NCBI GenBank assembly: GCA_024345305.1
Contig: BRON01000003.1
Location: 1,922,001-1,986,000 of the forward strand
DNA length: 64,000 nucleotides
DNA from: Mrakia gelida
Lineage: Eukaryota > Basidiomycota > Tremellomycetes > Cystofilobasidiales > Mrakiaceae
Reading direction: 5' to 3'
Position 1 is the first letter of the stretch. The number at the start of each line of letters is the position of its first letter. Below, one piece after another: positions 1 to 10,686 of the stretch. The notes beneath the pieces are model-generated. The model did no database searches. It worked only from the letters and a program-made list of their open reading frames with translations, and was not told where the DNA came from. The translations under genes were made by a program, and so were the position numbers.

Positions 1-68
1 GACGGCTCGTGCTGTTCCTTCCCCTTCTTCCCTCCCTCCCCTTCTCCTCGTTCGTTTCCTCTCCTTAG

Positions 69-2114
69 GTTCCCATCGGACTCCAAATGCTCTTCGGTGT
101 CATCCTATGCTCTGGTATCCTCTTCCTTCCCGAGTCTCCTCGACTTCTTATCGGACGAGGAGACGAGGAAGGAGCGAGGAAGGCCATCGCGATGCTCAAC
201 GGAGTCGAGACCGACGACCCAACCGTCACGGAGGAGATCGACGACCTCAACTACGGACTCGCTCTGGAGAACGAGGGAGGAAAGGCTACCTGGCTTGAGT
301 GCTTCTCTACTAGGAACGTGCTTTGGAAGAGGACTCTCAACGGTTAGTTTCTCGAAGCCGACTCGTCGAGAATGAAGCTCACAACTCGAGCGTCGAGCTG
401 ACTTGGCTCTTTCACCTCCTCTCCCAACAGGTATGATGCTTCAGTTCATCCAGCAGCTTAACGGACAGAGTGAGTTCAGCGATTCCTCTCCCCTCCCCGT
501 GACGAGCCGCGTCGCGTCTCCCCTTCCGACCTACTTCGCGACCAAGCTGACTTTACCCCCCTTCCTTCCTCGTTTTCAGACTTTTACTACTACTACGGAC
601 CCACCTTCTTCGAGCAAGCTCAGGTTTCGTTGAACCCCTACGCGTTCGTCTTTTGCCTTTTGCCTTGTCCGTCTCGCCGTCGGAGCTCGACCGCTGACGC
701 GTTCTGTCTCTCTCCTCTCCTTCACCTCCTCCTTACTCTCGTTCCTTCTGTCTATCAGTGTCCAGCTCATGCTTGGAGGAGTCTCAGTCGCCGGAAGTGA
801 GCACCATCGTCCACGTCGCGTCTCGAACCTCGCTGATCATTTTTTCGTTTTCCCTTCGCAGCCATCCCTGCTCTTCGACTTCTCGACATCATGGGACGAA
901 GGAGGATGTTGATCTGGGGGTGAGTCAGACCGCTCGTTGCTCCCTCGACTGCTCAGTGCTGACCCTTGCTCCTTTTTCTTCGCTTCCCTCAGAGCTGCCC
1001 TCGAGGCGATGTGTGGTTCGTTCGACCTCCTTTCGTTTCGATTCCTCGAGCTCAAAACTGACTCTTTCCTCTTCGGCTTGGCAGCTCTTATCGCCGGTCT
1101 TACTGGTCACTTCACTCTCGCCCCTACTGGAACCCCCGCCGACGAGTTGACGAAGGGAAACAAGAACGGAGGAGGTGAGTCGTTCGACGAGCCAGCGATC
1201 CCTCTCTCCCGCATCCAGACGCTGACCATTTGCGCTTTTCCCACGCAGCTGTCCTTATCGCCTTTGCCGTCCTTCAAATTCTCTGCTTCTCGCTCTTCTG
1301 GGGGTGAGTCAAAAACTGGCTCATCGTCTTCTTCCCTCGACGTCGACACGTCCTGACCTCTCTCGCTTTCGTCCATCTCTCCCTCTCCGCATCTCCTCCT
1401 CTCAGAGCTACTCCTTGGGTCTACCTTGGAGAGTCATTCCCCCTCCGAGTTCGACCAAAAGGAATCGCTCTCGGATCTGCGTTCGTCTCCCTCTCCTCAT
1501 CCTCCCTCCCGTTCAACGTGGACCGATTTGCTGACGCTTCGACCCTCTCGTTTCACTCTTGAACAGCACGAACTGGCTCTGGAACTTCATTCTCGGATGG
1601 TTCGCTCCTAAGAGTGAGCTTGCATCGACCTCCTTCCGTCACTTTCCTCTCTTCGCATCTCGCTGACTCGACTTGTTCTTCTTCCGTCCCTCGTACCCCT
1701 CAGTCGCCGCCAAGATCGGTCCTCTCATCCTTCTCATCTTCGCTGGAGTTCTCACCTTCGGAATCGGATGGGTATACTTCATGGTTCCTGAGACTAAGGG
1801 TCTTTCCTTGGAGGAGGTCGACGAGATGTGAGTTTGCTCGACGCGTCTTTTTCCTTCGATCTTCGTCTCGCCTCTGCTTCCCGAGCTCCCCTCATCTCCC
1901 CGAGCTCGTCTCTTCTCATCGATCTGACTCTTTCTCGATTGGTTTCTCGCCTTGCAGGTACCGAGAGGGCATCAAGCCTTGGAAGTCTCACGGCTGGCAA
2001 CCTTCGCAAGTCCATCCCGAGAAGGAGAAGGAGACTTGGACGGACGAGAAAGGAGAGGTGCATCATCAAGAAGTCGTCAAGGAGCGAAAGAAGGCTCCCG
2101 TTATCTTCCACTAA
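69..2114 (+). CDS. MFS sugar (hexose-type) transporter, 5' end missing
   Basis: Plasma-membrane sugar porter of the major facilitator superfamily. The window opens inside an intron whose acceptor ends at 68, so the N-terminal half (first TM helices) lies outside. The first exon reads VPIGLQMLFGVILCSGILFL and then the family signature PESPRLL; later exons give QFIQQLNGQNFYYYYGPTFF, MGRRRMLIWG, NWLWNF and PETKGLSLEEVDEMY, all hallmarks of sugar porters. A hydrophilic lysine-rich tail ends at TAA 2112-2114. There are about eleven exons. One junction is unusual: alignment length to the second transporter in this window (26848-29686) favours reading through to NPYAF at 647, a weak GTCTTT donor at 648, and resumption at 766. 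Substrate cannot be told from sequence. Family assignment is secure. Confidence 0.93.
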
Positions 2115-2189
2115 ACTCTCACTTAGTACTTCACGAGCTTTCTAGGTTTTCTTTCGCATGGGTTTTGATTGATCTGATGAAACGTCGCT

Positions 2190-2610
2190 ACGCCTGCTTG
2201 TCCCTCGATCTACTGCAGGAGCGGAGTGGAAGCGATTTCGGAACTCCCAGGCACCTTCGAGGATTTTTGCTCGTCTTCTATCAGGCGAGTCCAGGAACTC
2301 GTCGACGTGCCTGGACGCGGCTCGAACTGTTCTGACGCGTCTTCTCCTCCAACCCACAGGTTCAAATCATCCTCGGTCTCTTCTTTGCCTACATTTTGGA
2401 CTACGCCAGGTTTCGAGGTCCTGGTCTGCTGCCCGGAGAGTGAGTAGTTTCCAGCACCAGTCCTCCTTCTCGCGTCGAATCGAAGCTGACCTGACAACCC
2501 TCTTCTTTTTCTCTCCTCAGATCTTCATCGGGATTCGAGTGCTCTTCGCTTTCTCTAGCACAATACCAGAAACACTTCTGAGTCTACTACACAAACAAGT
2601 GAAGGTTGAG
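2190..2610 (+). pseudogene. Relic fragment of a sugar transporter
   Basis: Just downstream of the intact transporter, an open stretch reads GTPRHLRGFLLVFYQ, then after a probable intron (about 2276-2360) VQIILGLFFAYILDYARF, and after a second intron (about 2440-2519) IFIGIRVLFAF followed by a blurred IPETLLSLL. This matches, in order, the TM4-TM5 region of the other transporter (PKSVRGFIVGLYQ, ITIGLLLASIV, RIPVAIQFAW, LPESPR). The second intron sits at the same place as the intron before VPIGLQ in the upstream gene and before RIPVAI in the gene at 26848-29686. No start codon, no remaining TM segments and no C-terminal PETKG motif follow, so it is read as a decayed tandem copy. It could instead be a misread chance resemblance. 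Confidence 0.5.
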
Positions 2611-2942
2611 ACGAGAGGGTGTCACGAGCGAGGTTGCGACCTCACGACGCGTCCGTTTTGATTATTTGTGCCTCCCTCGCCGTTTCGACCTTCAAACGAA
2701 GAGGAGAGGAAGAAACGCGAGCAGGAGAAGAGTTATTCTCCTTTTGGATTCTTTTCTCATCCCTCTCTTCGGAGAAGGATGAAAGGGACAAGCTTCTGGC
2801 TCCTATTGTTTGTCTCCAGGGAGAGAGGAGAGGGGGACCTTGCGTCGTCGGGCTCCTCTTCCCTTCCTTCGTCGCTTCCCTCTCAACCACCACCCTCCTC
2901 CACCTTCCTTCTTCTTTTCTTTCACCTCATTCGACTCTCACG
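2611..2942. other. Intergenic region upstream of the methyltransferase gene
   Basis: No gene seen. Contains one GACGCGTC octamer (2646-2653) and a pyrimidine-rich stretch of CTTCC/CTCC runs (about 2850-2940) directly before the ATG at 2943, a common promoter and leader style in this window. Confidence 0.5.
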
Positions 2943-4372
2943 ATGGCCGCTGTACTCCCCGATACCAACTTCTTCTCAGGACACCGCAAGAAGTGAGTTT
3001 CACGGCCTCCTCCGTGGGACGACTCGAGCTGACCTCTTTTTCGTCTCCTCCAACTACTCCCTCCCCATCTTCATAGGTCCTCCTCGCTTTCCAAAATCCT
3101 TCTCCTCCCCACGCCACCCATGTCTCCCTCTTCCTCCCACACTCCTTCTCACATCGAATCCATCACCTCGTTCTACACCCAAGCTCGAGCGGAGAACTAC
3201 GACAACTCAGCCTTCCACATCAAACTCGCTTCCTCCATCGTCTCCTCCCTCGACCTCCCTCCTGCTGGCTCCTCCTCGTCGTCGTCTTTCCGAATGCTCG
3301 ACCTCGCAACCGGAACGGGTCTCGTCGCCCTCGAAGTCGCCAAGGGTGGTTACGAGGTCGTCGGGATGGACGTGAGTGGAGAGATGCTTGCTGTCGCAAG
3401 GGAGAAGGCAAAGAAGGAAGGACTCGAGCTCACGTTCCTTCAGGGAGACGCTCAAGAGCCTCGAGGATCGTTGAAGACCCTCGTCGGAGATGGATTCGAT
3501 AGGATCGTCTGTGCATCGGCCATCACTTGTAAGTTCAAGTCTCTATCTTCAGAGAAAAGGGTTCGAGAGAGCAGTCAGTCTGAGGGGGAAGTCTCAGCTC
3601 ATCTCCGTCGCCTTCAGCCCTCACTTCCAATGCCTCTCTTCTTTCTTCTCTCTCTCTGTCTTCCTGGACCCGAGCTGATCCGTTCTCCGTCTTCTTTCGA
3701 TACACACAGTCCTCCTCCCCAACACCTCTCTCCTCTCCTGGTCCCACCTCCTTCGATCCTCGCCTTCATCAACCATCACTTTCGACATCCCCACTCCCGA
3801 GTCCTCGATCAGAAACGTCCTCCTCTCACAGATCTCGTCCAAGTACGGTCTCACTCCGAGGTTCAACAGGCGATGGATCACCTCGCAGGAGAGCGTCGGG
3901 GAGGTCGTAGAGCAGACGGGGAGGTTGGTGGTCAGGAGCTTGAAGGGGACGGGGATCTTGTCGACGAAGAAGGTTGCGACGACGAAGGAGAAGGCTGAGG
4001 AGGTTTGGGAGGAGACTTTGAAGGTGAGTGACTGCTTCTCTCTTTTCGAGGAAGACGCGGAGTATCTCGAACGCACGGGGGAAGGTCGGGAGGAGGTTCC
4101 GAGGTCGACAAAGCACCGTCGCTGACTCGCTTTCGCTCATCTTCGTTTCACGTCGCGTCTCCCTCCCTCCTCTCTCCGCCGTCTCCCCCTCTCAGGTCAC
4201 CAACATGAACCCCTACCCCGAAGCTCTCTCCCTCGGCAAGATCACCGCCGACCAGTTCGCCGAATCTCGAGCGTCGTTCGTCGAGCAGTGGATGCAACTC
4301 GGCGACGGAGCTGGTTCTGAGATCGACGAGACGATGGAGAACTGGATCGTGGTTTGCGCCTTGAAGGTTTAG
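2943..4372 (+). CDS. Class I SAM-dependent methyltransferase
   Basis: Predicted small-molecule methyltransferase with a Rossmann fold. Motif I is clear as MLDLATGTGLVALEVA (SAM-binding glycine loop), followed by the acidic end of strand 2 in VVGMDVSGEML and motif II/III-like FLQGDAQE and FDRIVCASAIT. The C-terminal part carries conserved-looking WITSQESVGEVVEQTG and ends NWIVVCALKV. Exon 1 (2943-2992) joins in phase to an exon starting at 3077, giving a short Ser-rich leader before MSPSSSHTP; a start at the in-frame ATG at 3120 would give a protein without that leader and is also possible. Other introns: about 3529-3709 and 4024-4194. The architecture resembles fungal UbiE/methyltransferase-11 type enzymes of unknown substrate. 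No partner gene is evident nearby. Confidence 0.85.
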
Positions 4373-5065
4373 ATCTCTTTACTCACTGCCATACCTTAGA
4401 TCTCTCCCTAGAGGGGTGCTCTCTCTGATCTCTTGCCCTGCTTTGCATCGTTCTCCTTTCTTGCTCGTTCTTTGGGTCCGCGTCGTCTTTTTTTGCTCGT
4501 CCACTACTACTCTCGCTCTTTTTGGGTTCTCTTCCTCTCTTGCCTTCACTGTAACTCCTACCTATCTAGCATTACCTACATTCACCCCTGGCTCTTGATG
4601 AGTTTCATGCTTCTTGCCTCTGAGTCTCAGTTGGATCCTCCGCGCTCGATTTCGCGACGGCGCCTTCCTTTCAACGAAAGGCGAAGACGAGCAGGCGCGT
4701 CGAGATGGAGGAGAAGTGTTCATCGAAGCTCTTTCCTGAACTTCCCGAACTGTTCGCCCTTTCAGCTGCCGCAAAGGAAGATCTCAAGAAGACTCGTCAC
4801 TGCAGTTTCGTTTCGCTGCGCCGCGTGAGTCGCGTTCTCTGATCGACGCCCGTTCATTCCTTTCGAGACTGAGCCTCCTTGCTCTCCCAAACACCGTCGT
4901 ACCTTGATAGCCACTCCACATTTCAAGAAGGACGTCACTCTTCTCTGTAGTCAGCCACCCGTCGTTCCACATTGTCTCGAGACCGAGCTCTTCACCCTCC
5001 CGTTTGCCCAAGCTCGCTTTCTCTCGAGCCCACCAACCACCACCATCTCCATCTCGTCTTCATCA
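4373..5065. other. Intergenic region, methyltransferase to hydrolase
   Basis: About 690 nt. No convincing coding sequence or RNA gene. The last 100 nt before the hydrolase ATG are C/T-rich with CCACCAACCACCACCATC-like runs, consistent with a 5' leader. Confidence 0.5.
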
Positions 5066-6958
5066 ATGCTTCCCATCTCATCATCTCTACTGCTCCTCCC
5101 TCTCCTCCTCTCTTCCCTTTCCTCAGCAACGGTTCTGCCTCGAACTACCATCGTCGAAGACGGCGTTCATTGTCGAACCTTCACCCATCCGATCTCAGCC
5201 TCAGCCATGAACCTCGACCTCTCTTTCTTAGGCAAACCAGCGAACCAACAGGCAAATTCAATTTATATTACTAAGCTGTCACGGCTTGAGGCTGACTAGC
5301 TTCGATTTTCCCTTTCAGGCTCAAGTCCAAAACAATCTCGACGGCTCGACGACGGGCTCGACTGGGATGGCGAAGGTCGCAGCTGCTCCTCTCGTTCTCG
5401 TAAACGGAACATGTCAGTTTGAACCATGCTTCCTCGGGCTGGAGGTCTTTACGTGAATCAGTTTTCTCGTCAAACGAAACGCCGAAGAGCTCACGCCGCA
5501 CGCGTCGTCCTCCTTTTCTCTTCGCAGACGACATGTATTTCGAGTACTGCTACCCTCTCACGGTCACCCTTCAACCTTCCATCCTTCAACTCATCCACGG
5601 TCTCGTAGGAAACGCTGGATACTGGAACGCTCCTCTCACTGGTCCCAACGGAACACTCTCTTTCGCGAAAGCCGTCGCGAAGGACGGTTACGGTGAGTCG
5701 CTTCGCTTTCTCTTCTTTTCTTCTTCCAAACCTGCCCAGATTAACCCAAAGCTGAGTCCTCCGCAATCCTCGCTTATTGCTTCCAGCTACCCTCTCCTAC
5801 GATCGGCTCTGCGTGGGAAAGAGCGCGACGCCCGACGGAACTCAAGTCTGTCAAATCGCGTACGAGGAGGCTCAGGCCATTGAGATCTCGAAGAAGGTCC
5901 GAGATGGAAGCTTGGGTGTCGGGAACTGGTCGAGCGTTGTCGGCGTTGGACACTGTGAGTTTCAGACGAGTCTTCGCGCGTCGTGTTGTTGGGCGAGGCT
6001 GACTTTCGCGTCTCGTTCTTTCCCTCGCAGCCTACGGTTCCGCCCTTCTCGCTGGAGTGGCTGCTGTCGCACCTACCGCCTTCGAAGGAACTGTTCTGAC
6101 TGGGTTCACGGCCAACTCGACTACCGGGCCTCTCGGACTTGCCAGTCAGTTCGAGCCTTCTTCGACTCCTCTTCGGCGCGACTCGCTGACTCTCCTCTCG
6201 CCTTGATCCTTCTTTGAAGGCTTCCAGACCTCAATCGCTTCCGGAGTTAATGCCACCGCTTTCGGATCTCTCGCTAATGACTACTTCTCAACTCCCTCGT
6301 GAGTCTCTCGACGATCTCCTCGACGCTGTTCCTTTGTTGTTCTCACCCTCCTCGCATCTTCGTTCAGCGTCTCCGCCGACCAAGCTGGGTTCTTCCACTA
6401 CCCCAACTTCTCAAACAAATCTCTGCAGGTCTTCACCACTACTAAGGGGGCCTATACTGCAGGGCAGATGAGTCAGTACCTGCTTCCGTCCACGAAAACG
6501 AGACGAACGACGACTGACGCGTCTTTCACTTCCGCTTTCCCTACTCACAGTGAGCATCGCTGGCCCTTTCAGTGCTCTCCGACCCAACTACACTGCTCCA
6601 ATCATCACCGTGACTGGAGAGAACGACGGTCCCTTCTGTGAGTCTCATCGTTCTCTCGCGATCTCGAATCTGTCGGACGCGTCGTTGATCGTTGACTGAC
6701 GACACCTTCCTCCCTTCCTTTCTATATCGCCATCTCTCCCCTGGTATGTCTCGATCAGGTGCCGGCAACTGTCTCATTACTTCCTTGGGAGCCAACAAGA
6801 CTCAGCTCGACACAACCGCCTCGATCTACCCGGGCGTCCCGTCGGGGGACATCTCGACCTTCGTCGTCCCAGCTTCTGGGCACGGAATCAACTTCCACTC
6901 CAACGCTCCCCAAGCTTACTCGGCCATCACAGCCTTCTTGAAGTCCAAGGGGCTCTAA
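5066..6958 (+). CDS. Secreted alpha/beta hydrolase
   Basis: Extracellular serine hydrolase (esterase/lipase-like). Residues 1-22 form a signal peptide ([20 protein letters not shown]). The oxyanion-region HGLVGNAGYWN, the strand SYDRLCVGKS, the nucleophile elbow GVGHSYGSALL, an acidic residue in VTGENDGPF and a late histidine in PASGHGINFH make a full Ser-Asp-His set. Eight or so introns; the codon of the catalytic Ser is split (GGACACT / CCTACGG) by the intron beginning near 5956. Intron 1 (5252-5318) begins with GC, not GT: CAACAG/GCAAAT. Joining it gives NQQAQVQNNLDG in frame, and no GT donor works as well. Many N-glycosylation sequons (NGT, NWS, NSTT, NYT) fit secretion. Close relatives are uncharacterised basidiomycete AB-hydrolase-1 proteins; substrate unknown. 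Confidence 0.88.
5252..5318 (+). other. GC-AG intron in the alpha/beta hydrolase gene
   Basis: 67-nt intron with donor CAG/GCAAAT, branch-like GCTGAC near 5291-5296 and acceptor CTTTCAG. Both flanks are codon-phase 0 and the joined reading frame is continuous. Confidence 0.7.
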
Positions 6959-7274
6959 GACGCGTCGCCTTCGTTTTTTCAGCACTGGGAGGAGGGATAT
7001 GGACGACATCTGACGCTCCAAAGTTGTTGATCTTACCTTTTTCTGTATCTCTTCGTCTTTCTTTCTCGCTTTTGGACTCTGTATATATATCATTCGCATG
7101 CCAGTCTTTTCCGCCTGAAACGCTCAAACTCGAGAACACAGTGACTGACGCGTTCGGAAACAGGTGCCGAGTCCTCGACCAAACTCGTTGGGGAAGAAGG
7201 GAAGTTCGAAGCTCACCTTCCCTGGGCTTCAACTTCCACCCTCGCTCCTTCAAGAAATCACTAGTCTTTCTCGC
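6959..7274. other. Intergenic region upstream of the TMEM135-like gene
   Basis: Starts with a GACGCGTC octamer overlapping the bases after the stop codon (6959-6966) and holds a TATATATATC tract near 7081-7090. An ACTGACGCGTTC...CAG stretch ending at 7163 looks like an intron 3' end, so a small upstream leader or coding exon (for example an ATG at 7098) may exist. Confidence 0.45.
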
Positions 7275-10200
7275 ATGTCACCGCCTACGACTCCTCGACC
7301 TGGACCGAGGAGAACACCTTCGAGAGTGAGGTTTGGGAACCTCGGATTCACGACTTTGGACGACGAAGGGAAGGAGGTCGAAGGCGAGGAGGAGCCTTTG
7401 CGCGAGCTCACACCTGAAGGAGGGCTGAAGTCAGATCCTGGAACGCCAAACATATCAGAGTAAGTCCCTCGCCCTCTGGTATATGCTCTAGAGATGTGAG
7501 AGGCCAGCAAACCGATCCGTTGGGGAAGCGAGAGGTCGGCCTAAGTCGGGTCGAGTGCGAGCTCCTTCTCGGGCTCTTTGGACTCGATGAGAGGGTTCGA
7601 GAGACGTCGCGAGTCCTCCAGATCTGTCTGGCTATACCTCTAGCCGGTTCACAAGACGTTTGATCTGACTCTTGTCTTCGTTGCTGTTGTTGTTTAGAGC
7701 TGCTGCTCAACTTCGACGGACGCTCTCCCTGGCTTCGCTCAACACCCTCCTCCTCCTCACCTCCTCCTCTTCGACTCGCACAACTCCCACGTCGACAACC
7801 ACCACTACCATTCGCACAGCTCTCTTCACGACAGGAACAGACTCAACAGATTCCTCGGCCCCTTCATCTCCACCTCTCATATCAGCAGAACTCGATGCGA
7901 TCGCCGTGGCTTCGAGAGAGGAAGAGGAGCGACGGTCGGAAGCGCTCGAGAGGAGACGGAGGGAGGCGAGGGAGCTGCTCAGAGACGTGAAGGGAGCACT
8001 ATGGAGACCAGCTGGAGAAGGACCTAAGCGGCCTGGGGATATGGAGAGGGTTTTTGTTCTCGCTATGCGGAAGGCGTCGAGTGAGTCCAACTCGCGCTCG
8101 AGAAGATCGAGAGTTCTGTTCATCTCGGCAGCTGACTCCCTTTTTCTTGGTTCCACTCGCTGTGTGTTGTATCTCAGGGTCGTTCATATCTGCGTACGGA
8201 ATCCGAGCTGGCTTCAATCTGTTCTTGTTCCTGTTCAGCAGCGTAACGAAACGGTTCGTCGCGTCTCCCTCTTTCGGCCTCCTTCTTCTCCTCGTGGACC
8301 TCCCTTCAGATCTTCTGACTCACTCAAACTCACATAATGACCCTCCAGATCTTTCAACGTTCGCCATCTCGTCCAAGCTCTCTTCTCCTCCGTCCCTCTT
8401 CGCTTCTCCCTCCTCTTCTCGACCTTCACCTACCTTCACACGGTCACCTTCCACGCCCTCCGACTCTCCCCCACCCCAAACTACGTCAAACGGCGAATCT
8501 CCCACTCTCTCAACCTCCTCCGAACCACCACCGCCGAAACCTCTTCCTTCCTCGAAGCGCTCGAGGAAGGACTCGACGTCCTCTCGAAGGAGGCTCCCTT
8601 CGGAATGCCTTCCGCCGACTTCGACGAGACGAACGGAGAGAGGAAGTGGCATGCTGGCATGGCTGGCTTCGTCGCTGGAGCTGGCTCGATATACTGGATC
8701 AGCGGGAAGGGAGGGGAGAGGAGGGGAGTCGTCGAGCAACTCGTCGTTCGAGGACTGCAGGGTTTCTGGAACGGAACGACGCGCCGGCTCGGTATACACA
8801 TTCCTGGAGGCGAGATTATACTTTTTGGGTGAGCCTCTCATCTTCAGCTCTCTTAGAAAACGCTCTTCTGAACTTTGCATCTTTTCTTCCTTCCTCAGTC
8901 TTTGCTCAGGCCAACTCATGCACTCCTGGCTCAAATCTCCGTCGCGCAACCCTCCTTCGTTCAACCACTTCATCTCGGGAGCGTTTCAGGGTCCCTCCTC
9001 GGCCGTCGCGATCCAACGATCTCTTCTCAACGGAGGGAAAATGCCTCACGATGACGTTCAGAACCTGCTTTCGTACAAGCGAGGAGTGACGGACGCGAAT
9101 CGATTCAGCCTCGAGTCGATCCTCGAGACACTCGGTGGTCACGATCTCGTCTGGAAGGGAGGTCCTATGGTTCCATGGTACGTCTGACTTTCTTCGATCT
9201 CGTCGAATGCGAACCTCGCGGCTGATCTCTTCCCGTTTCGTTCCGTCGCATCGCCCTTCCACAGCGCGGCTCTCCACCCCGACCACGACAGCTGTACCAT
9301 GAACCTCATCGCTCGGTTCTTCCTCGTCTTCAAGCACGTGAGTTGACTTGTATTTGACCTTGCTCGCGTTCGAGTCCTGACCTTCTTCCCGCGACGCGTC
9401 ACCGACCTTCCCTCCTCTCACAGATGCTTCCCGTCTACGGTGCTCTCCACTTCATCCCTCAACTCATCTTCAAACGTCGACTCCTCTTCTCCCAACCCTC
9501 CTCGTCCGACCCACCCTCTCCCATCAGCGACGACCTCGACGGCGAGAAGACTCCTCCAGCGTTCGAAGGTCGCAAGAGGAAGGTTCGGAAGGGTGGGATC
9601 AACTGGAAGGAGCTCACCAAGCTTCTCTGGAGAGGTCTGAAGGGAACGCTGAAGAGTGGATCTTTCTTGGGTGGATTCGTCGTTATCTTCCATGGTGAGT
9701 CTTCGTTTTTTCGTCGTCGCGTCTCCAGTTTCACTTTGGCTGACTCACGCGACTCTGCTTCGTTTTCCAGCTGTCGTCTGCCTCCAGCACAAAATCTACC
9801 CACTTCTCAAGAACCACGCTCGATTGAGAGAGCTCCTCGTCGCTCCTCAGTACATGTGGTTCGCTGGTTTCATGACGACGTTCTCGCTTTTCCTCGAGGA
9901 GAAGGTTCGTCTCGTTTCGTCTTCGCCTCGTTTCCTTCCTTTCGACCGGGCTGACTGACTCCCTTCCCTTTCTCTCTCTCTCGTTTTCGGCTCCTCCTCA
10001 CAGCGTCGTCGTTCCGAACTCGCCCTCTACGTCCTTCCTCGAGGACTGTCGGTCCTGCACTCGATGCTTCGGAAACGAGCTTGGATCCCTCGGCACATCC
10101 CTCTCGGAGAGGGAGTCCTCGCTGGACTGGCGATGGCGATCCTTTGCGATCGGTCGAGATGGGGTCAGGAAGATCTGGGTGGGCTTGTGACGAGAGGTGA

Positions 10201-10326
10201 GTTTGACGCGTCGAAGAGGGAGGGAGAGCGAGGGAAGGAGGAACGAACGAACGAAACTGACCATCTTTCTGTCCCTCGTTTCCGCACGATTCTCTCTCTG
10301 TATCAGTCATGTACCAGTTCACGTAG
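7275..10326 (+). CDS. TMEM135-like multi-pass membrane protein
   Basis: Predicted organelle membrane protein of the TMEM135 family, which in animals is linked to mitochondria and peroxisomes. A disordered Ser/Thr/Pro-rich N-terminus (about 1-130) precedes a membrane region: SFISAYGIRAGFNLFLFLFS, HAGMAGFVAGAGSIYWISG (Tim17-like Gly-rich helix) and GSFLGGFVVIFHAVVCLQ. The cysteine-histidine motif CAALHPDHDSC is the best family mark; its first Cys codon is split by an intron (9179-9264). Later parts ELALYVLPRGL and IPLGEGVLAGLAMAILCDR also fit the repeated Tim17-like half. The gene ends VMYQFT with TAG 10324-10326. ATG 7275 is chosen as first safe start; the frame is open further upstream to 7164. 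Function in fungi is little known, so the call is by motif order only. Confidence 0.75.
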
Positions 10327-10686
10327 TGTCGGTCTTCTGGCGGTTGGTTTGGAGTAGACGACCGGTCATCATCTCTTTCTTACACTCTCGTTTTCCCTTG
10401 CTCGGAACTCTTTCTCTCTCTCTGTTGTACTCTCGTTTCACGGTCTCTTTTTTCTCTGGCATGTTCCACGTTCACGATCTCTACGAACACACCTTCGCCC
10501 CGAGAGTCAAGCGAAGAAAAACAACAACTCGGCGTCAAATGACCTTCCTCGCGTCGCGTCTCGACTTTCGCGAGCTCAGTTCCCTTCAGCCTCCCAAACG
10601 CCTTCCTTCATTCCTTTCCCCCTTTCCTCCCCTCTTTCCCTCGCTAAAGCTGTAGACAGCCCTCCCTCTCTTTCGCCCTCTCCAAA
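10327..10686. other. Intergenic region upstream of DPB2
   Basis: About 360 nt without a supported gene. CTTTCCC/CCTTCC pyrimidine runs (about 10600-10680) precede the DPB2 ATG. No ACGCGT box falls inside this gap; the nearest is in the last intron of the preceding gene (10205-10212). Confidence 0.5.

Noticed and set aside
2226..2447. 73-codon frame starting MEAISELPGTFEDF as a small gene
   Set aside because: The transporter-like reading in another frame explains the segment better and fits two introns.
10205..10212. MluI cell-cycle box controlling DPB2
   Set aside because: The copy is inside the upstream gene's last intron, and the same octamer occurs across unrelated genes, so a specific S-phase role is not supported.
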